From Collimonas antrihumi (GTDB lineage Bacteria; Pseudomonadota; Gammaproteobacteria; Burkholderiales; Burkholderiaceae_D), in the NCBI RefSeq assembly GCF_018304965.1, contig NZ_JAGQED010000003.1, positions 1-64,000 of the forward strand: DNA of 64,000 nucleotides, given 5' to 3'. A program made the position numbers and the translations under genes. Of this stretch, positions 26,395 to 36,195 are shown one piece after another; within the stretch, counting starts at the first letter, position 1, and the number at the start of each line of letters is the position of its first letter. The notes under the pieces were generated by a model. It worked only from the letters and a program-made list of their open reading frames with translations. It was not told the DNA's origin and ran no database searches.

Positions 26395-27291
26395 ATGTTG
26401 ACCCACTTGCAGCGCCTTGAGGCGGAGAGCATTCACATCATGCGAGAGGTGGTGGCGGAATGTGAGAACCCGGTGATGCTTTATTCCATCGGCAAAGACA
26501 GTGCCGTGATGTTGCATCTTGCGATGAAGGCGTTCTACCCGGCTAAGCCACCGTTTAAGTTATTGCATGTCGACACGACGTGGAAATTCAAGGAAATGAT
26601 TGCGTTCCGCGACAAGATGGCGCAGCAGTTGGGGATTGAATTGATTGTCCACGTCAACCCTGAAGGGGTTGAAAAGAATATCAATCCGTTCACCCATGGC
26701 TCTGCCGTTCATACCGACATCTGGAAAACCGAAGGCTTGAAGCAGGCGCTCGACAAATACGGTTTTGATGCGGCATTCGGCGGCGCGCGGCGCGATGAAG
26801 AAAAGTCGCGCGCCAAGGAACGCATCTTCTCGATTCGTTCCGCCCAACACCGTTGGGATCCAAAATTACAACGTCCCGAACTCTGGCGCATGTATAACGC
26901 GCGCAAGAATAAAGGTGAAAGTATTCGGGTATTTCCGATTTCAAACTGGACCGAGCTCGACATCTGGCAGTACATCTATCTGAACAATGTGCCCATCGTG
27001 CCGCTGTATCTGGCGAAGGAGCGGCCGGTGGTGGAGCGCGACGGCACGCTCATCATGGTCGACGACGAGCGTATGCCGCTCAAGCAGGGTGAGGTTCCTG
27101 AAATGCGGAAGGTGCGCTTTCGCACGCTCGGTTGTTATCCGTTGACTGGCGCGATCGAAAGTGAAGCCGACAGCCTGACAGCGATTATTCAGGAAATGCT
27201 GCTGGCCCGCACATCCGAACGGCAAGGCCGCCTGATTGACCACGATTCCAGCGGTTCGATGGAGAAAAAGAAGCAAGAGGGGTATTTCTGA
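26395..27291 (+). CDS. cysD: Sulfate adenylyltransferase subunit CysD
   Basis: ATP sulfurylase small subunit; with CysN makes adenosine 5'-phosphosulfate from sulfate and ATP. PP-loop motif [18 protein letters not shown] near residue 30, then [31 protein letters not shown] and [16 protein letters not shown]. The ATG at 26395 has AAAGGAG in front; residues upstream in the open frame are not family-like. Length is 298 residues, normal. Its stop overlaps the next start (TGATG). Confidence 0.95.
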   Translation: MLTHLQRLEAESIHIMREVVAECENPVMLYSIGKDSAVMLHLAMKAFYPAKPPFKLLHVDTTWKFKEMIAFRDKMAQQLGIELIVHVNPEGVEKNINPFTHGSAVHTDIWKTEGLKQALDKYGFDAAFGGARRDEEKSRAKERIFSIRSAQHRWDPKLQRPELWRMYNARKNKGESIRVFPISNWTELDIWQYIYLNNVPIVPLYLAKERPVVERDGTLIMVDDERMPLKQGEVPEMRKVRFRTLGCYPLTGAIESEADSLTAIIQEMLLARTSERQGRLIDHDSSGSMEKKKQEGYF

Positions 27292-29195
27292 TGGCACACG
27301 TATCCGACATGATTGCCGAGGACATCGGGCAATATCTGACATCGCACGAGAACAAGAGCCTGCTGCGCTTTATCACCTGCGGCAGCGTTGACGACGGCAA
27401 GAGCACGCTGATCGGGCGCCTGCTGTATGAATCGAAGATGCTGTTCGAAGATCAGTTGAGCCAGCTGGAAATAGATTCGAAGAAGGTCGGCACCCAAGGC
27501 GGCGACCTTGATTTCGCTTTGCTCGTGGATGGACTTGCGGCCGAACGCGAACAAGGCATCACCATTGATGTGGCGTATCGCTTCTTCTCCACCGACAAGC
27601 GCAAGTTCATCGTGGCCGACACACCGGGGCATGAGCAATATACGCGCAACATGTTTACCGGCGCTTCCACCGCAGACGTCGCCATTATCCTGATCGATGG
27701 CCGTAAAGGCGTGTTGACCCAGACCCGGCGCCATAGCTATCTGGCGTCCCTGATCGGGATTCGTCATATCGTGGTGGCGATCAACAAACTGGACATGGTG
27801 GATTACTCACAGGAGATCTTTGAGCGGATCGATGCGGAATACCGTGCGTTTGCCGCCGAGATCGGCCTGAAGAATATAGTGACGATTCCGATGTCGGCGC
27901 TCAAGGGCGACAACATCACGGAATTAAGCGCCAATACGCCGTGGTACACCGGCCCGACGCTGATGGCGCATCTGGAGGATGTACAAGTCGAGGATTCGGC
28001 CGATGAATCGGGGCCGTTTCGCATGCCGGTGCAGTGGGTCAATCGTCCGAACCTGGATTTTCGCGGCTATTCCGGTATCGTGGTGGGCGGCAGCGTCAAG
28101 CCTGGCGATCGCTTGCGTGTATTGCCATCCGGCCGAGAGAGCAACGTCGCACGGATCGTCACAGGCGATGGCGATCTGGCGTGTGCGGTGTCGGGGCAAT
28201 CGGTCACGATTACGCTGCAAGACGAGATTGATATCAGCCGCGGCGACATTCTGGTGACCACTGAAGCGCCGGCCGGGGTGGCGGACCAGTTCGAGGCAAC
28301 CATCGTCTGGATGAGCGATGAACCGATGATGCCAGGGCGTCCCTATTTGTTGAAGATCGGCACCAAGACGGTGACGGTCACCGGCGCCGCGCCAAAATAC
28401 AAGGTCAACGTCAATACGCTCGAGCATCTCGCCGCGAAGAAACTGGACTTGAATGAAATCGGAGTCTGCAATCTGAATTTCGACCAGCCGATCGCGTTTG
28501 ATCCGTATAAGGAAAATCGCGATACCGGCGGCTTCATCATGATCGACCGCCTGACCAACAATACGGTTGGCGCCGGACTCTTGCATTTTGCTTTGCGCCG
28601 TTCGCAGAATATCCATTGGCAGGCAATCGACGTCAACAAGCAAGCGCACGCAGCTCTCAAGCGACAAAAACCTTGCGTGATCTGGTTCACGGGATTGTCG
28701 GGCGCCGGCAAGTCGACGATTGCCAACCTGGTTGAGAAAAAACTGCACGCGCTGGAGAAGCATACCTATCTGCTCGATGGCGACAACGTGCGGCACGGGC
28801 TGAACAAGGATCTTGGATTCTCGGAAGCGGACCGGGTCGAGAACATCCGGCGCGTCGGAGAAGTGGCAAGACTGATGGTGGATGCCGGCCAGATCGTGCT
28901 GGTGTCATTCATCTCGCCATTCCGCTCTGAACGCAGAATGTCGCGTGAGTTGGTGGCAGCGGATGAATTCTTCGAGGTATTCATCGATACCCCGATCAGC
29001 GTGGCCGAGCAGAGAGATCCGAAGGGACTCTACAAGAAAGCGCGTCGCGGTGAGCTGAAGAACTTTACCGGTATCGATTCGCCTTACGAACCGCCTGAGA
29101 ATCCGGAGATCCGGGTCGATACCACGGTCCAGTCGCCGGAGCAGGCGGCCGAACTGATCGTTGCCCATCTGATTGCCGCCGGGGTGCTCGCATGA
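27291..29195 (+). CDS. cysNC: Bifunctional sulfate adenylyltransferase subunit 1/APS kinase (CysN-CysC fusion)
   Basis: Fusion of 634 residues. The N-terminal GTPase half (CysN) has [32 protein letters not shown] and NKLDMVDYS, and drives APS synthesis with CysD. From about residue 455 an APS kinase domain follows, with its P-loop GLSGAGKST at 468-476 and [22 protein letters not shown]. The pair CysD plus CysNC therefore makes PAPS. This NodQ-like layout is typical where PAPS is used for sulfation, and no PAPS reductase or sulfite reductase gene is in the window. The DHH phosphoesterase start overlaps its stop by 4 bases. Confidence 0.94.
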   Translation: MAHVSDMIAEDIGQYLTSHENKSLLRFITCGSVDDGKSTLIGRLLYESKMLFEDQLSQLEIDSKKVGTQGGDLDFALLVDGLAAEREQGITIDVAYRFFSTDKRKFIVADTPGHEQYTRNMFTGASTADVAIILIDGRKGVLTQTRRHSYLASLIGIRHIVVAINKLDMVDYSQEIFERIDAEYRAFAAEIGLKNIVTIPMSALKGDNITELSANTPWYTGPTLMAHLEDVQVEDSADESGPFRMPVQWVNRPNLDFRGYSGIVVGGSVKPGDRLRVLPSGRESNVARIVTGDGDLACAVSGQSVTITLQDEIDISRGDILVTTEAPAGVADQFEATIVWMSDEPMMPGRPYLLKIGTKTVTVTGAAPKYKVNVNTLEHLAAKKLDLNEIGVCNLNFDQPIAFDPYKENRDTGGFIMIDRLTNNTVGAGLLHFALRRSQNIHWQAIDVNKQAHAALKRQKPCVIWFTGLSGAGKSTIANLVEKKLHALEKHTYLLDGDNVRHGLNKDLGFSEADRVENIRRVGEVARLMVDAGQIVLVSFISPFRSERRMSRELVAADEFFEVFIDTPISVAEQRDPKGLYKKARRGELKNFTGIDSPYEPPENPEIRVDTTVQSPEQAAELIVAHLIAAGVLA

Positions 29196-30163
29196 GCCAT
29201 TACTACGCATTCAACGGCGATGCAGACGGCTTGTGCGCGTTGCAGCAACTGCGGCTGGCCGAGCCGCACCTGCTGCAACAAGCGACACTGGTGACCGGGG
29301 TCAAACGCGACATCAAGCTGCTGCAGCGCATCGATGCAGAGGTGGGCGATGAGATCACCGTGCTCGATATCTCACATGATCAAAATCGGGCCGATGTATT
29401 GCGATTGATACAGGCGGGTGCATCGTTGCGCTATTTCGATCATCATCACGCCGGCGAACTGCCGCGGCATCCTTGCTTTGCGCCATACATCGAAGAGGCC
29501 GCTGAAGTCTGCACCAGTATCCTGGTCGACCGCTATCTTGACGGCCGTCATCGCTACTGGGCCATCGTCGCAGCGTTCGGCGACAGCTTGCCTGAAGTGG
29601 CAAACGCGATGGCGCGCGCGGCGGGGCTCGATCTGCATCAGGCCGCGACTCTTGAAAGACTCGGCATCTGTCTGAATTACAACGCTTATGGCGAGACAGT
29701 CGCCGATCTGCATTTCGACCCCGTCGATCTGGCCGAATCGATGCTGCCTTTTACCGATCCGCTGATGTTCGCCGCGCATTCGGAGGCCTACGCGCGGCTC
29801 GCCGCCGGTTACGAAGAAGACATGTGCCAGGCCCGCAGACTCGCGCCGCTGCGGCAAGTGCCGGGAGCGATGCTGATGCGCCTGCCAGACGAAGCGTGGG
29901 CGCGGCGTGCCATCGGCGTCTTCGCCAACGAGCTGATGCTGGCACAGCCGGACTGCGCACTCGGCATCTTGTCGCCGCAAAGCCGTGGCGGTTTTACCGT
30001 GAGCGTTCGGGTGCCAACGCATAGCCCGGTTGGCGCAGCTGATTTTTGCCGGGCCTTCGATACGGGCGGTGGCAGGAAGCTGGCAGGTGGCATCAATCAT
30101 CTGCCGGCAAATGAGCTTGAGCGCTTCGCCGGCCGGTTTGAAGCGTGCTTTGGCATGGCATAG
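29192..30163 (+). CDS. DHH-family phosphoesterase, candidate PAP phosphatase
   Basis: A 323-residue protein with DHH-superfamily metal motifs: FNGDADG (7-13), DISHD (59-63) and DHHHAG (83-88). A C-terminal DHHA1-like part contains the substrate loop [12 protein letters not shown] enzymes include NrnA, which degrades oligoribonucleotides and dephosphorylates 3'-phosphoadenosine 5'-phosphate. Translational coupling to cysNC (4-base overlap) makes removal of PAP, the sulfotransfer by-product, the most attractive role. This is inference; an oligoribonuclease or unrelated phosphoesterase remains possible. It appears to lack a long linker or extra domains. Confidence 0.8.
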   Translation: MSHYYAFNGDADGLCALQQLRLAEPHLLQQATLVTGVKRDIKLLQRIDAEVGDEITVLDISHDQNRADVLRLIQAGASLRYFDHHHAGELPRHPCFAPYIEEAAEVCTSILVDRYLDGRHRYWAIVAAFGDSLPEVANAMARAAGLDLHQAATLERLGICLNYNAYGETVADLHFDPVDLAESMLPFTDPLMFAAHSEAYARLAAGYEEDMCQARRLAPLRQVPGAMLMRLPDEAWARRAIGVFANELMLAQPDCALGILSPQSRGGFTVSVRVPTHSPVGAADFCRAFDTGGGRKLAGGINHLPANELERFAGRFEACFGMA

Positions 30164-30175
30164 GCAGGTATCGAG

Positions 30176-30961
30176 ATGAATCTGCTCAACCCGTTTGCAG
30201 GCTTTCTGGTCGGTTTGCTGGTCGGCTTTACCGGAGTCGGCGGTGGCGCGCTGATGACGCCTTTGCTGATCTTGCTGTTTGGCGTCGCGCCGCAAACGGC
30301 AATCGGAACCGACCTGCTGTTTGCCTCGATCACCAAGGGAGCAGGGGGCTGGGTGCATGGCGCCGCCGGCACGATCGACTGGCTGGTGTTGCGCCGGCTC
30401 GCATCGGGGAGTTTGCCCGCTGCGGGACTGACGTTGCTACTCATCAGGCACTCCCATCTGGACCAGAGCATGCACACCCTGATCCTGCAAGCGCTGGGCG
30501 CTACGCTCGCCCTGTGCAGTCTGGCGATGCTATTCAAATCCAGGCTCCATCAGCTGGGGCAACGGCTGCGCACTGTGGCGCCGGCACGCTTCAAGGGGGC
30601 GCAACCGATGCTGACGGTGGCCGCCGGGGCATTGCTGGGATTCCTTGTCACATTCACCTCGGTCGGAGCAGGTGCGCTTGGCGCAGTAATGCTGGCCTTT
30701 CTCTACCCTTATCGTCTGACGCCGGTCAAGATCGTCGGCACCGACATCGCGCATGCGATACCGCTTACGCTGGTTGCCGGCCTTGGTCATCTCACGCTCG
30801 GCAATGTCGATTTCGCACTCTTGAATTCACTGCTGCTCGGTTCGCTTCCCGGTGTCATTGCCGGTGCGTTATTGAGCAACAGAATCGCCGATCGTTATAT
30901 GCGCAATGCGCTCGCGGTGATTTTACTGGCGGTCGGTGGGCGGCTTCTGGTGGCGGGCTGA
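30176..30961 (+). CDS. TauE/SafE family membrane permease
   Basis: A 261-residue inner-membrane protein with about eight helices and the family's repeated motif: GFTGVGGGALMTPLLILLFG in the first half, and FTSVGAGALGAVMLAFLYP with KIVGTDIAHAIPLTLVAGLGH in the second. TauE/SafE proteins move sulfur-containing anions (sulfite, sulfoacetate, possibly sulfate). Thirteen bases after the DHH gene, it probably supplies sulfate or exports a sulfur anion for this pathway. Direction is not determined. A long overlapping frame in this region is a shadow. Confidence 0.87.
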   Translation: MNLLNPFAGFLVGLLVGFTGVGGGALMTPLLILLFGVAPQTAIGTDLLFASITKGAGGWVHGAAGTIDWLVLRRLASGSLPAAGLTLLLIRHSHLDQSMHTLILQALGATLALCSLAMLFKSRLHQLGQRLRTVAPARFKGAQPMLTVAAGALLGFLVTFTSVGAGALGAVMLAFLYPYRLTPVKIVGTDIAHAIPLTLVAGLGHLTLGNVDFALLNSLLLGSLPGVIAGALLSNRIADRYMRNALAVILLAVGGRLLVAG

Positions 30962-31025
30962 AGGTAGGTCGGAACGGCCGCTGTGCGATTCTCCGGTCAA
31001 AGCAGTTTTGTCTAAATGATATTTG

Positions 31026-31066
31026 TCGTCCGTTATTTATCGCTGCCATCTACGCTAAACGGACGA
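31026..31066 (+). promoter_or_regulatory. Inverted repeat upstream of the LuxR-type gene
   Basis: TCGTCCGTT (31026-31034) and AACGGACGA (31058-31066) are perfect inverted copies 23 bases apart. Each contains TCGTCCG, the half-site of the operator found at 24348, 24420 and 26294. It could be a binding site of the same regulator, or a transcript hairpin. Confidence 0.5.
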
Positions 31067-31156
31067 TTCGCGATCAGGTAGAACAACTATTATTGTCCAA
31101 GACAAAAAAGCCGAAATAATTGATTTCCCCAGTCATGTTCCAAGGAGATAGTGAAC

Positions 31157-32344
31157 ATGTTGACGACTACCGCCGAGGTCCGCGCCAGCGGAACCCGCCT
31201 TTTTGAAATTGCCGCACTGCCGTCCGAGCAATTGAGCATGCTCCTTGGCCTGATCTATCAGGGGCCGATGGAGGCAACCCCGTGGTCCAGCTCGCTTGAA
31301 TTCATCCGGCAGCAACTGCAAGCCAGTTTTGCAACGCTGGTGCTGCGTACGCCAGCCAGCACTCGCCCGGGGCTGATCGTCAATGCCTCCGTGTTCGGTG
31401 CATTGCTGCCGGGCGAGCCGTCATATAGCACCGATTATTATGCGCAATGCCCATTCATCGGCTTGCCGAACGATCAGGTATTCACGGCGGATGAAATTTT
31501 CGGGGTGGACGGATGGTGTGCCCACAAGTTCTACCGGCAGTATCTGCAGCCGCTGGATTTGCGCTACATCCTGGCGGCAAACATCCGTACCGCCGATGGC
31601 GTGGAGTGCGCGTTCTTCGTCTGCCGGGGACATGGCGCAAGCGACTATTCGGCAGCCGAGAAGGCTTTCATTGCGGTGTTGCTGCCGCATCTCAAAAGAG
31701 CGGTAGACCTGCATTCGAAGCTGGACGTGGTGGAGTCTGAACGGTCGCTCTATGCGGGCACGATGGACCGGATGCTGATCGGCACCGTGATTCTGGACGA
31801 GGGCGGCCATGTGCTGAAGAGTAACGGCGCGGCAGACGGCATGATTACGGAAAAGGACGGCGTCCTGGTCAACAAGGGCGTGCTCGAGGCGCATTGTCCG
31901 ATCGATAATCGCAAATTCCAAAAGGCAATCCGGCTCGCCCTGGCCAATCACCTTGGCGGGGCCAGCGCTTCGGTGGAAGTGATGACGTTGTCCCGGTCTT
32001 CCGGCAAGGCGCCGTTGAGCGTGCTGATTCGCGCGATCCCGCTGAACTATTGCGCGGACGAAGGAAAACGTCGGCCTGCAGTCGCCGTGTTCGTCCGGGA
32101 TCCGGTCAGTGCCTCGCATACCTCGCGCGAAACCGTGCGCAAGCTGTTCCGATTGACGCGCACCGAAACCGAACTGGCGATGCTCATGGCTGACGGCTTG
32201 ACGCTTGACGAGGCGGCAGAGGAGCTCGGCATCATGAAAAATACCGTGCGCGCCCACCTGCGCGGTATCTTCGCAAAAACCGGCGCGACGCGTCAGGCCA
32301 CGCTGATGAAGACTTTGCTCAGCAGTGTGGTTTCACTCGTGTAA
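31157..32344 (+). CDS. LuxR-type transcriptional regulator
   Basis: A 395-residue regulator whose C-terminus carries a LuxR/FixJ HTH (LFRLTRTETELAMLMADGLTLDEAAEELGI, then MKNTVRAHLRGIFAKTG, about residues 330-380). The N-terminal 300 residues have no sensor fold I can name, though residues about 190-310 look PAS-like. AAGGAG at 31142 is 9 bases before this ATG; a GTG at 31151 is too close. It is the only regulator in the sulfation region and the best candidate to bind the shared palindrome there. Ligand unknown. Confidence 0.82.
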   Translation: MLTTTAEVRASGTRLFEIAALPSEQLSMLLGLIYQGPMEATPWSSSLEFIRQQLQASFATLVLRTPASTRPGLIVNASVFGALLPGEPSYSTDYYAQCPFIGLPNDQVFTADEIFGVDGWCAHKFYRQYLQPLDLRYILAANIRTADGVECAFFVCRGHGASDYSAAEKAFIAVLLPHLKRAVDLHSKLDVVESERSLYAGTMDRMLIGTVILDEGGHVLKSNGAADGMITEKDGVLVNKGVLEAHCPIDNRKFQKAIRLALANHLGGASASVEVMTLSRSSGKAPLSVLIRAIPLNYCADEGKRRPAVAVFVRDPVSASHTSRETVRKLFRLTRTETELAMLMADGLTLDEAAEELGIMKNTVRAHLRGIFAKTGATRQATLMKTLLSSVVSLV

Positions 32345-32385
32345 GTTCTGACCTGTCAACCGGCTCGACGCAAGGCGCCAGGTGC

Positions 32386-32679
32386 GTGCCCGGTCCAGCG
32401 ACTGCAGGCGCGATTGCCTTTCTCGCGTATGTCTTCGATAAGTATGCAGCAAAGAACAAGCGGTGGAGAACCAAAGAGGGCACGTTGCACATGCTGGAGC
32501 TGGTTGGCGGCTGGCCAGGTGCTTTACTGGCTCAGAAAATTGTACGCCACAAATCCCGGAAGGAAGAGTTTCAAACAGTATTCTGGGCTACCGTCATTCT
32601 CAATTGCTGTGCATTCGGCTGGCTTATTGCAAAGACCGGTTCTGGTTTTCTGCAATCGCTCGTCGCCCTGTGGACGTAA
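32386..32679 (+). CDS. DUF1294 membrane protein
   Basis: A 97-residue protein matching the DUF1294 pattern: FLAYVFDKYAAKNKRWRTKEGTLHMLELVGGWPGALLAQ, written here as two halves around residues 12-50, then RHKSRKEEF, FWATVILNCCAFGW and a final helix. Two or three membrane segments. The start is a GTG without a strong binding site. Many relatives carry an N-terminal cold-shock domain or an extra first helix that is lacking here. Function unknown. Confidence 0.72.
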   Translation: MPGPATAGAIAFLAYVFDKYAAKNKRWRTKEGTLHMLELVGGWPGALLAQKIVRHKSRKEEFQTVFWATVILNCCAFGWLIAKTGSGFLQSLVALWT

Positions 32680-32797
32680 AGGCGGTGATTCATAGCAAGG
32701 ATTTACCTGAGTGAAAGGGAAATACGCACAAAGCTCGGTAGCGCACATACGGCAGCTGCTGTTTTCGGTAGATTCAAATTTTAGTTTGGAGATCATC

Positions 32798-33217
32798 ATG
32801 CCAAATGACCGAAATCTTTTTAGCTCAACAGCTGCCTGTTTCAATCGTAGTTCGGCTCGGCTGTTGCTGCTGGTGCTGTTCATATCAAGCGCCTCGTGGG
32901 TAGCCATGGCTGCCACGAATCCACAAGATGCGAATGCACGCTATCAGGCGGAACGAGCGGTATGCACCAGCGGACAGTCGAACCAGTCGCGCGCGACTTG
33001 CCTGAAGGAGGCCGGAGCGGCTCTGCAAGAGGCCAGAAGAGGGCACCTCCGTGACGATCCGACGGCAGATAGTCAAAATGCATCGTTAAGGTGCAACGCC
33101 TTGCCTCCCGATGACAAGGATGCGTGTCAGCGCCGGGTAAATGGCGAAGGTACCACTAGCGGTAGCGTACTTGAGGGCGGCGTGTTGCATGAACTGACTG
33201 TGCCGGATCGAAAATAG
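32798..33217 (+). CDS. Conserved secreted protein of unknown function
   Basis: A 139-residue exported protein. A long signal peptide (SARLLLLVLFISSASWVAMAA) is followed by a hydrophilic helix-rich domain: NARYQAERAVCTSGQSNQSR, TCLKEAGAALQEARRG and LRCNALPPDDKDACQRRV. Four cysteines probably form two disulfides. Similar small proteins occur across Burkholderiales by my recollection. GGAG precedes the ATG; the open frame begins earlier at 32711 without support. Confidence 0.75.
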   Translation: MPNDRNLFSSTAACFNRSSARLLLLVLFISSASWVAMAATNPQDANARYQAERAVCTSGQSNQSRATCLKEAGAALQEARRGHLRDDPTADSQNASLRCNALPPDDKDACQRRVNGEGTTSGSVLEGGVLHELTVPDRK

Positions 33218-33368
33218 CCTGCGTCAGATTTGTGTATCCGGATTTGAACTTGCTAAATGGGGGCGTTGTCTTATTCTCTCAGCCCCATCGCGAGCACGAC
33301 GATGTTTATGACATTGGCGTCAGAGGTGGGCGTTGCGGTTTTGCCACCTATTTTCAGGAGAGAAGAAA

Positions 33369-33635
33369 ATGCGGATTTCCTTTCTCGGCGCAATTGCTCA
33401 CGATCCAAAGTCGGACAGCGTCATCATTCCAGTTGTCATTGATAACAAGCTGACAAAATGCAATGTCACAAAAGAATGTCTGGATAATAAATTCTATGCG
33501 GGGCCGCAACCGGAAGACCGGCTTGCGACCTATCGCGGTCACAAGATCGAGATCCAGATTGCGCTTGCCCACAAGCTCAGGGCAACCGGGCGCCGCAACG
33601 GCGTAACGTTGCTGGCTGCCGATTTTAACGATTAG
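33369..33635 (+). CDS. Small protein of unknown function
   Basis: An 88-residue protein (MRISFLGAIAHDPKSDSVII, then DNKLTKCNVTKECLDNKF, and VTLLAADFND at the end), possibly DUF1488-like. The ATG at 33369 follows AGGAGAGAAGA closely, a good binding site. No signal peptide or membrane segment. It is not clearly part of an operon. Confidence 0.6.
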   Translation: MRISFLGAIAHDPKSDSVIIPVVIDNKLTKCNVTKECLDNKFYAGPQPEDRLATYRGHKIEIQIALAHKLRATGRRNGVTLLAADFND

Positions 33636-33690
33636 ATTTTTTTCAAGAGCCGGGACCGGCTCGCACCATTTCCAGTAATATTGAGACCTG

Positions 33691-33723
33691 CCGACCTTGG
33701 TGAACGAGGCCGGCTGTTTTTTT
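33691..33723 (+). terminator. Probable terminator after the 88-residue gene
   Basis: CCGACCT (33691-33697) pairs with AGGCCGG (33707-33713) with one mismatch, followed by CTG and T7. A second hairpin, GAGCCG/CGGCTC with a GGAC loop, lies at 33647-33662. Confidence 0.65.
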
Positions 33724-33751
33724 ATATTCAACGCCACATAACCTGAGCCAT

Positions 33752-33928
33752 ATGAAATTGCCAATCGCCATAATCATAGGATGCGCCATCATCGCGTTAG
33801 CAGTATTTCTGGGGCTTACTTACGACAAGCGTACCTGGATGGAATCATGCGTGAGCGGGAATCAACTCTTCCTTAAAGACCAGGCAACGCAAACTTGCGA
33901 GATGCAATACGTCAAATCCAGAAAATAA
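33752..33928 (+). CDS. Small single-pass membrane protein
   Basis: A 58-residue frame that begins MKLPIAIIIGCAIIALAVFL, one membrane helix with a short lysine-containing start, and then a soluble tail with TYDKRTWMESCVSGNQLF and QTCEMQYVKSRK. Two cysteines lie in the tail, which may be periplasmic. No clear ribosome binding site; the composition and clean membrane-plus-tail plan are the support. Function unknown. Confidence 0.45.
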   Translation: MKLPIAIIIGCAIIALAVFLGLTYDKRTWMESCVSGNQLFLKDQATQTCEMQYVKSRK

Positions 33929-33938
33929 GATCCAGACA

Positions 33939-33983
33939 GCAGTGCGTAGGGAAGTAGTGTTTAGGAAAGCAGTACTTAGGGGA
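33939..33983 (+). repeat. Degenerate 15-bp tandem repeat, three copies
   Basis: GCAGTGCGTAGGGAA, GTAGTGTTTAGGAAA and GCAGTACTTAGGGGA follow each other just after the small membrane gene. A second short pair (AAAACTTGCTGAT/AAAACTTGCTGGT) lies near 34040-34068. Otherwise I see no gene between 33929 and 34278. Confidence 0.7.
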
Positions 33984-34184
33984 ATATCCGAAGGAGCACC
34001 ACTGCGGCGCGTAAATTCCGCGCAGTAGAAATTTGTTGGCAAAACTTGCTGATAAAACTTGCTGGTAAACGTCGCGGCAATGGAAGTGTGTCGCGGCTCT
34101 CAGTCTTGCTTGCCGCATGCCATGTCTGGAGCCATCTGTTTGATCCGCATGTGAGCGGAATCAGCGAGAGGCATCCAGCCTTGT

Positions 34185-34214
34185 CCTGGCGAATTTCTCG
34201 CCGCCAGGCTTTTT
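34185..34214 (+). terminator. Rho-independent terminator
   Basis: CCTGGCG (34185-34191) and CGCCAGG (34202-34208) form a perfect stem followed by C and T5. It would stop rightward transcription before the convergent cold-shock gene. Confidence 0.75.
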
Positions 34215-34278
34215 ATTCGTCAGCTACAGAAAAGCTTCCGAGGTTTCCTATTCGTAATCCTTGGTCTGGAATCGATTT

Positions 34279-34482
34279 TCAAGGATTTTGAATGTTGGAT
34301 GCCTGTTTGCCTTTTGGACCGTCTGTAACGTCGAATTTCACTTTTTGGCCTTCTTTGAGCGTCTTGAAGCCATCCATCTGGATTGCGGAGAAGTGCGCGA
34401 ACAAATCTTCACCACCATCGTCCGGTGTAATGAAACCGAAGCCTTTGGAATCGTTGAACCACTTAACAGTACCTGTTGCCAT
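34279..34482 (-). CDS. Cold-shock protein (CspA family)
   Basis: A 67-residue OB-fold RNA chaperone with both RNA-binding motifs: [20 protein letters not shown] (RNP1) and [10 protein letters not shown] (RNP2). The length is exactly typical. The roughly 260 bases upstream hold no gene and would include a long 5' leader, as is usual for csp genes whose leaders control translation at low temperature. I could not identify a specific fold there. Confidence 0.95.
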   Translation of the reverse strand: MATGTVKWFNDSKGFGFITPDDGGEDLFAHFSAIQMDGFKTLKEGQKVKFDVTDGPKGKQASNIQNP

Positions 34483-34742
34483 AATAATCTTTCAAATGTG
34501 TTAGCTGCGAGCCTAGGCTGGTAGCGTCGAGAAATTGCTTCTGTACGTTACTAACGTAGTGCCGCGGGCCGGGCGGAAACAAGCTTCGGTGCTGTCGTCG
34601 CATTTTTTGCCCTCGACATCAATGAGTATCCTCCAAAACTTCCGGTTTAGCCAAGAAAGTTGTCGAAATAAATATTGCAGCCTGATTATTTGATGTCGAT
34701 TAGATAATCGCTGCAGCTGCATGGGTGACATTTGCGCCCGCT

Positions 34743-36119
34743 TCAGCGCACATTTTGCAGCGATTGCAAAAACTTCCGGCACCACCAGTGGACATCGTAT
34801 TTGCGAACATTGGCCAATAGCGCGGCATGCCGCGTCTGGCGTTCGGCCAGCGGCATCTGCAAGGCGCGCTGGATGGCCTGGGCGGTGCCCGGAATATCAT
34901 AGGGGTTGACCAGCAGCGCTTCTTTCAATTGTTCTGCGGCGCCGGCGAATCGAGACAGCACCAGTACCCCGGGATCGGCTTCATCCTGGGCTGCGATGAA
35001 TTCCTTGGCTACCAGGTTCATGCCATCGCGCAGCGGCGTCACCAGCGCCACGTCGCAAGCCCGATACAGGCCGGGCAGGCGGCGGCGCGCAACGGCGCGA
35101 TGGATGTAGCGTATCGGCATCCAGTCGAGATCGCCGTAGTCGCCGTTGATTGCGCCACACAGGCTTTCCAGTTCATGCTGGATGTCGGTATAAGCGTCCA
35201 CATCTTCGCGACTCGGCGCCGCTATCTGCAGCAACGTCGCGCTATGCCGGTTTTCCGGATAAGCGTTGAGCAGTTCGCCGAATGCGCGGATCCGTTGCGG
35301 CAGTCCTTTCGAGTAATCAAGGCGATCAACGCCGATCAGCAAGCGCCGCCGCGAATATTCGCTGCATGTGGTCTCATAGGTTTCCTGCGCTTCGCGCGCG
35401 CGTCCCATCCGGAGAAAGTCATCGACGTCGATTCCGATCGGAAACGCACCGGCCTGGACGGTGCTGTTGAAGGCGCGGAACTGGCCGACGCCGACGGTTT
35501 CGGCGGTGGCTTCGGCCTTCACGTAATTGGAAAAATTCAGCAAATCCGCTTCACTTTGGAAACCCACCAAATCATAGGCAAACAGCGCCCGCATCAGCCA
35601 TTCATGCGATGGAATCGCCGCCAGGATTTGTTGCGGCGGCAGCGGGATATGCAAGAAGAAGCCGATGCGGTTATCGCAGCCCATGGCGCGCAGTTCCGCC
35701 GCCAGCGGGATCAGGTGGTAGTCGTGAATCCAGATCATATCGTCTGGCTTCAGCAGTGGCATCAGCTTGCGTGCAAACAGATGGTTGACGCGGCGATAGC
35801 CGGCCAGATAGCCGGACTCCAGCTGGGCCAGATCCAGCCGGTAATGGAATATCGGCCACAACACGCCATTGGCATAGCCGCGGTAATAGGCGTCGTGATC
35901 CTCTTGGCACAAATCGATTTCGGCCAGCGTCACCGGCCCGGCTTGATGCACACGCAGTTCTCCTTCACCGGGTGTGCCTTCCTTGATCACAGCGCCACTC
36001 CAGCCGAACCAGAGACCGCCGGTTTTTTTCAGGGTTTCGCCCAACGCCACCGCCAGACCTCCTGCGGCCGGCTTGCGTGGATCGGCAAGCCGGTTGGATA
36101 CTACTACCAGGCGCGACAT
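34743..36119 (-). CDS. otsA: Trehalose-6-phosphate synthase
   Basis: Transfers glucose from UDP-glucose to glucose-6-P, making trehalose-6-P. GT20 protein of 458 residues: [73 protein letters not shown], and [16 protein letters not shown] with [14 protein letters not shown] near the end. The start MSRLVVV at 36119 follows GGAAA; the frame is open upstream without family similarity. It is the third gene of the otsB-GH15-otsA set; the product is dephosphorylated by OtsB. Trehalose protects against osmotic and desiccation stress. Confidence 0.95.
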   Translation of the reverse strand: MSRLVVVSNRLADPRKPAAGGLAVALGETLKKTGGLWFGWSGAVIKEGTPGEGELRVHQAGPVTLAEIDLCQEDHDAYYRGYANGVLWPIFHYRLDLAQLESGYLAGYRRVNHLFARKLMPLLKPDDMIWIHDYHLIPLAAELRAMGCDNRIGFFLHIPLPPQQILAAIPSHEWLMRALFAYDLVGFQSEADLLNFSNYVKAEATAETVGVGQFRAFNSTVQAGAFPIGIDVDDFLRMGRAREAQETYETTCSEYSRRRLLIGVDRLDYSKGLPQRIRAFGELLNAYPENRHSATLLQIAAPSREDVDAYTDIQHELESLCGAINGDYGDLDWMPIRYIHRAVARRRLPGLYRACDVALVTPLRDGMNLVAKEFIAAQDEADPGVLVLSRFAGAAEQLKEALLVNPYDIPGTAQAIQRALQMPLAERQTRHAALLANVRKYDVHWWCRKFLQSLQNVR

Positions 36120-36195
36120 AGGCAGTTTCCTTTCTTGTTCTTGAAGCAGGTAATGCGAATCCGGTGACGGTGCTGCCGATGCTGGATAAAGGCGT

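Noticed and set aside
30145-31119. 324-residue open frame on the plus strand
   Set aside because: Overlaps the end of the DHH gene and the whole TauE-like permease in another frame; composition is Arg/Cys-rich with no family similarity, so a shadow.
34827-36167. 446-residue open frame on the plus strand
   Set aside because: Lies opposite otsA, which is unambiguous; the frame reads as reverse-complement shadow.
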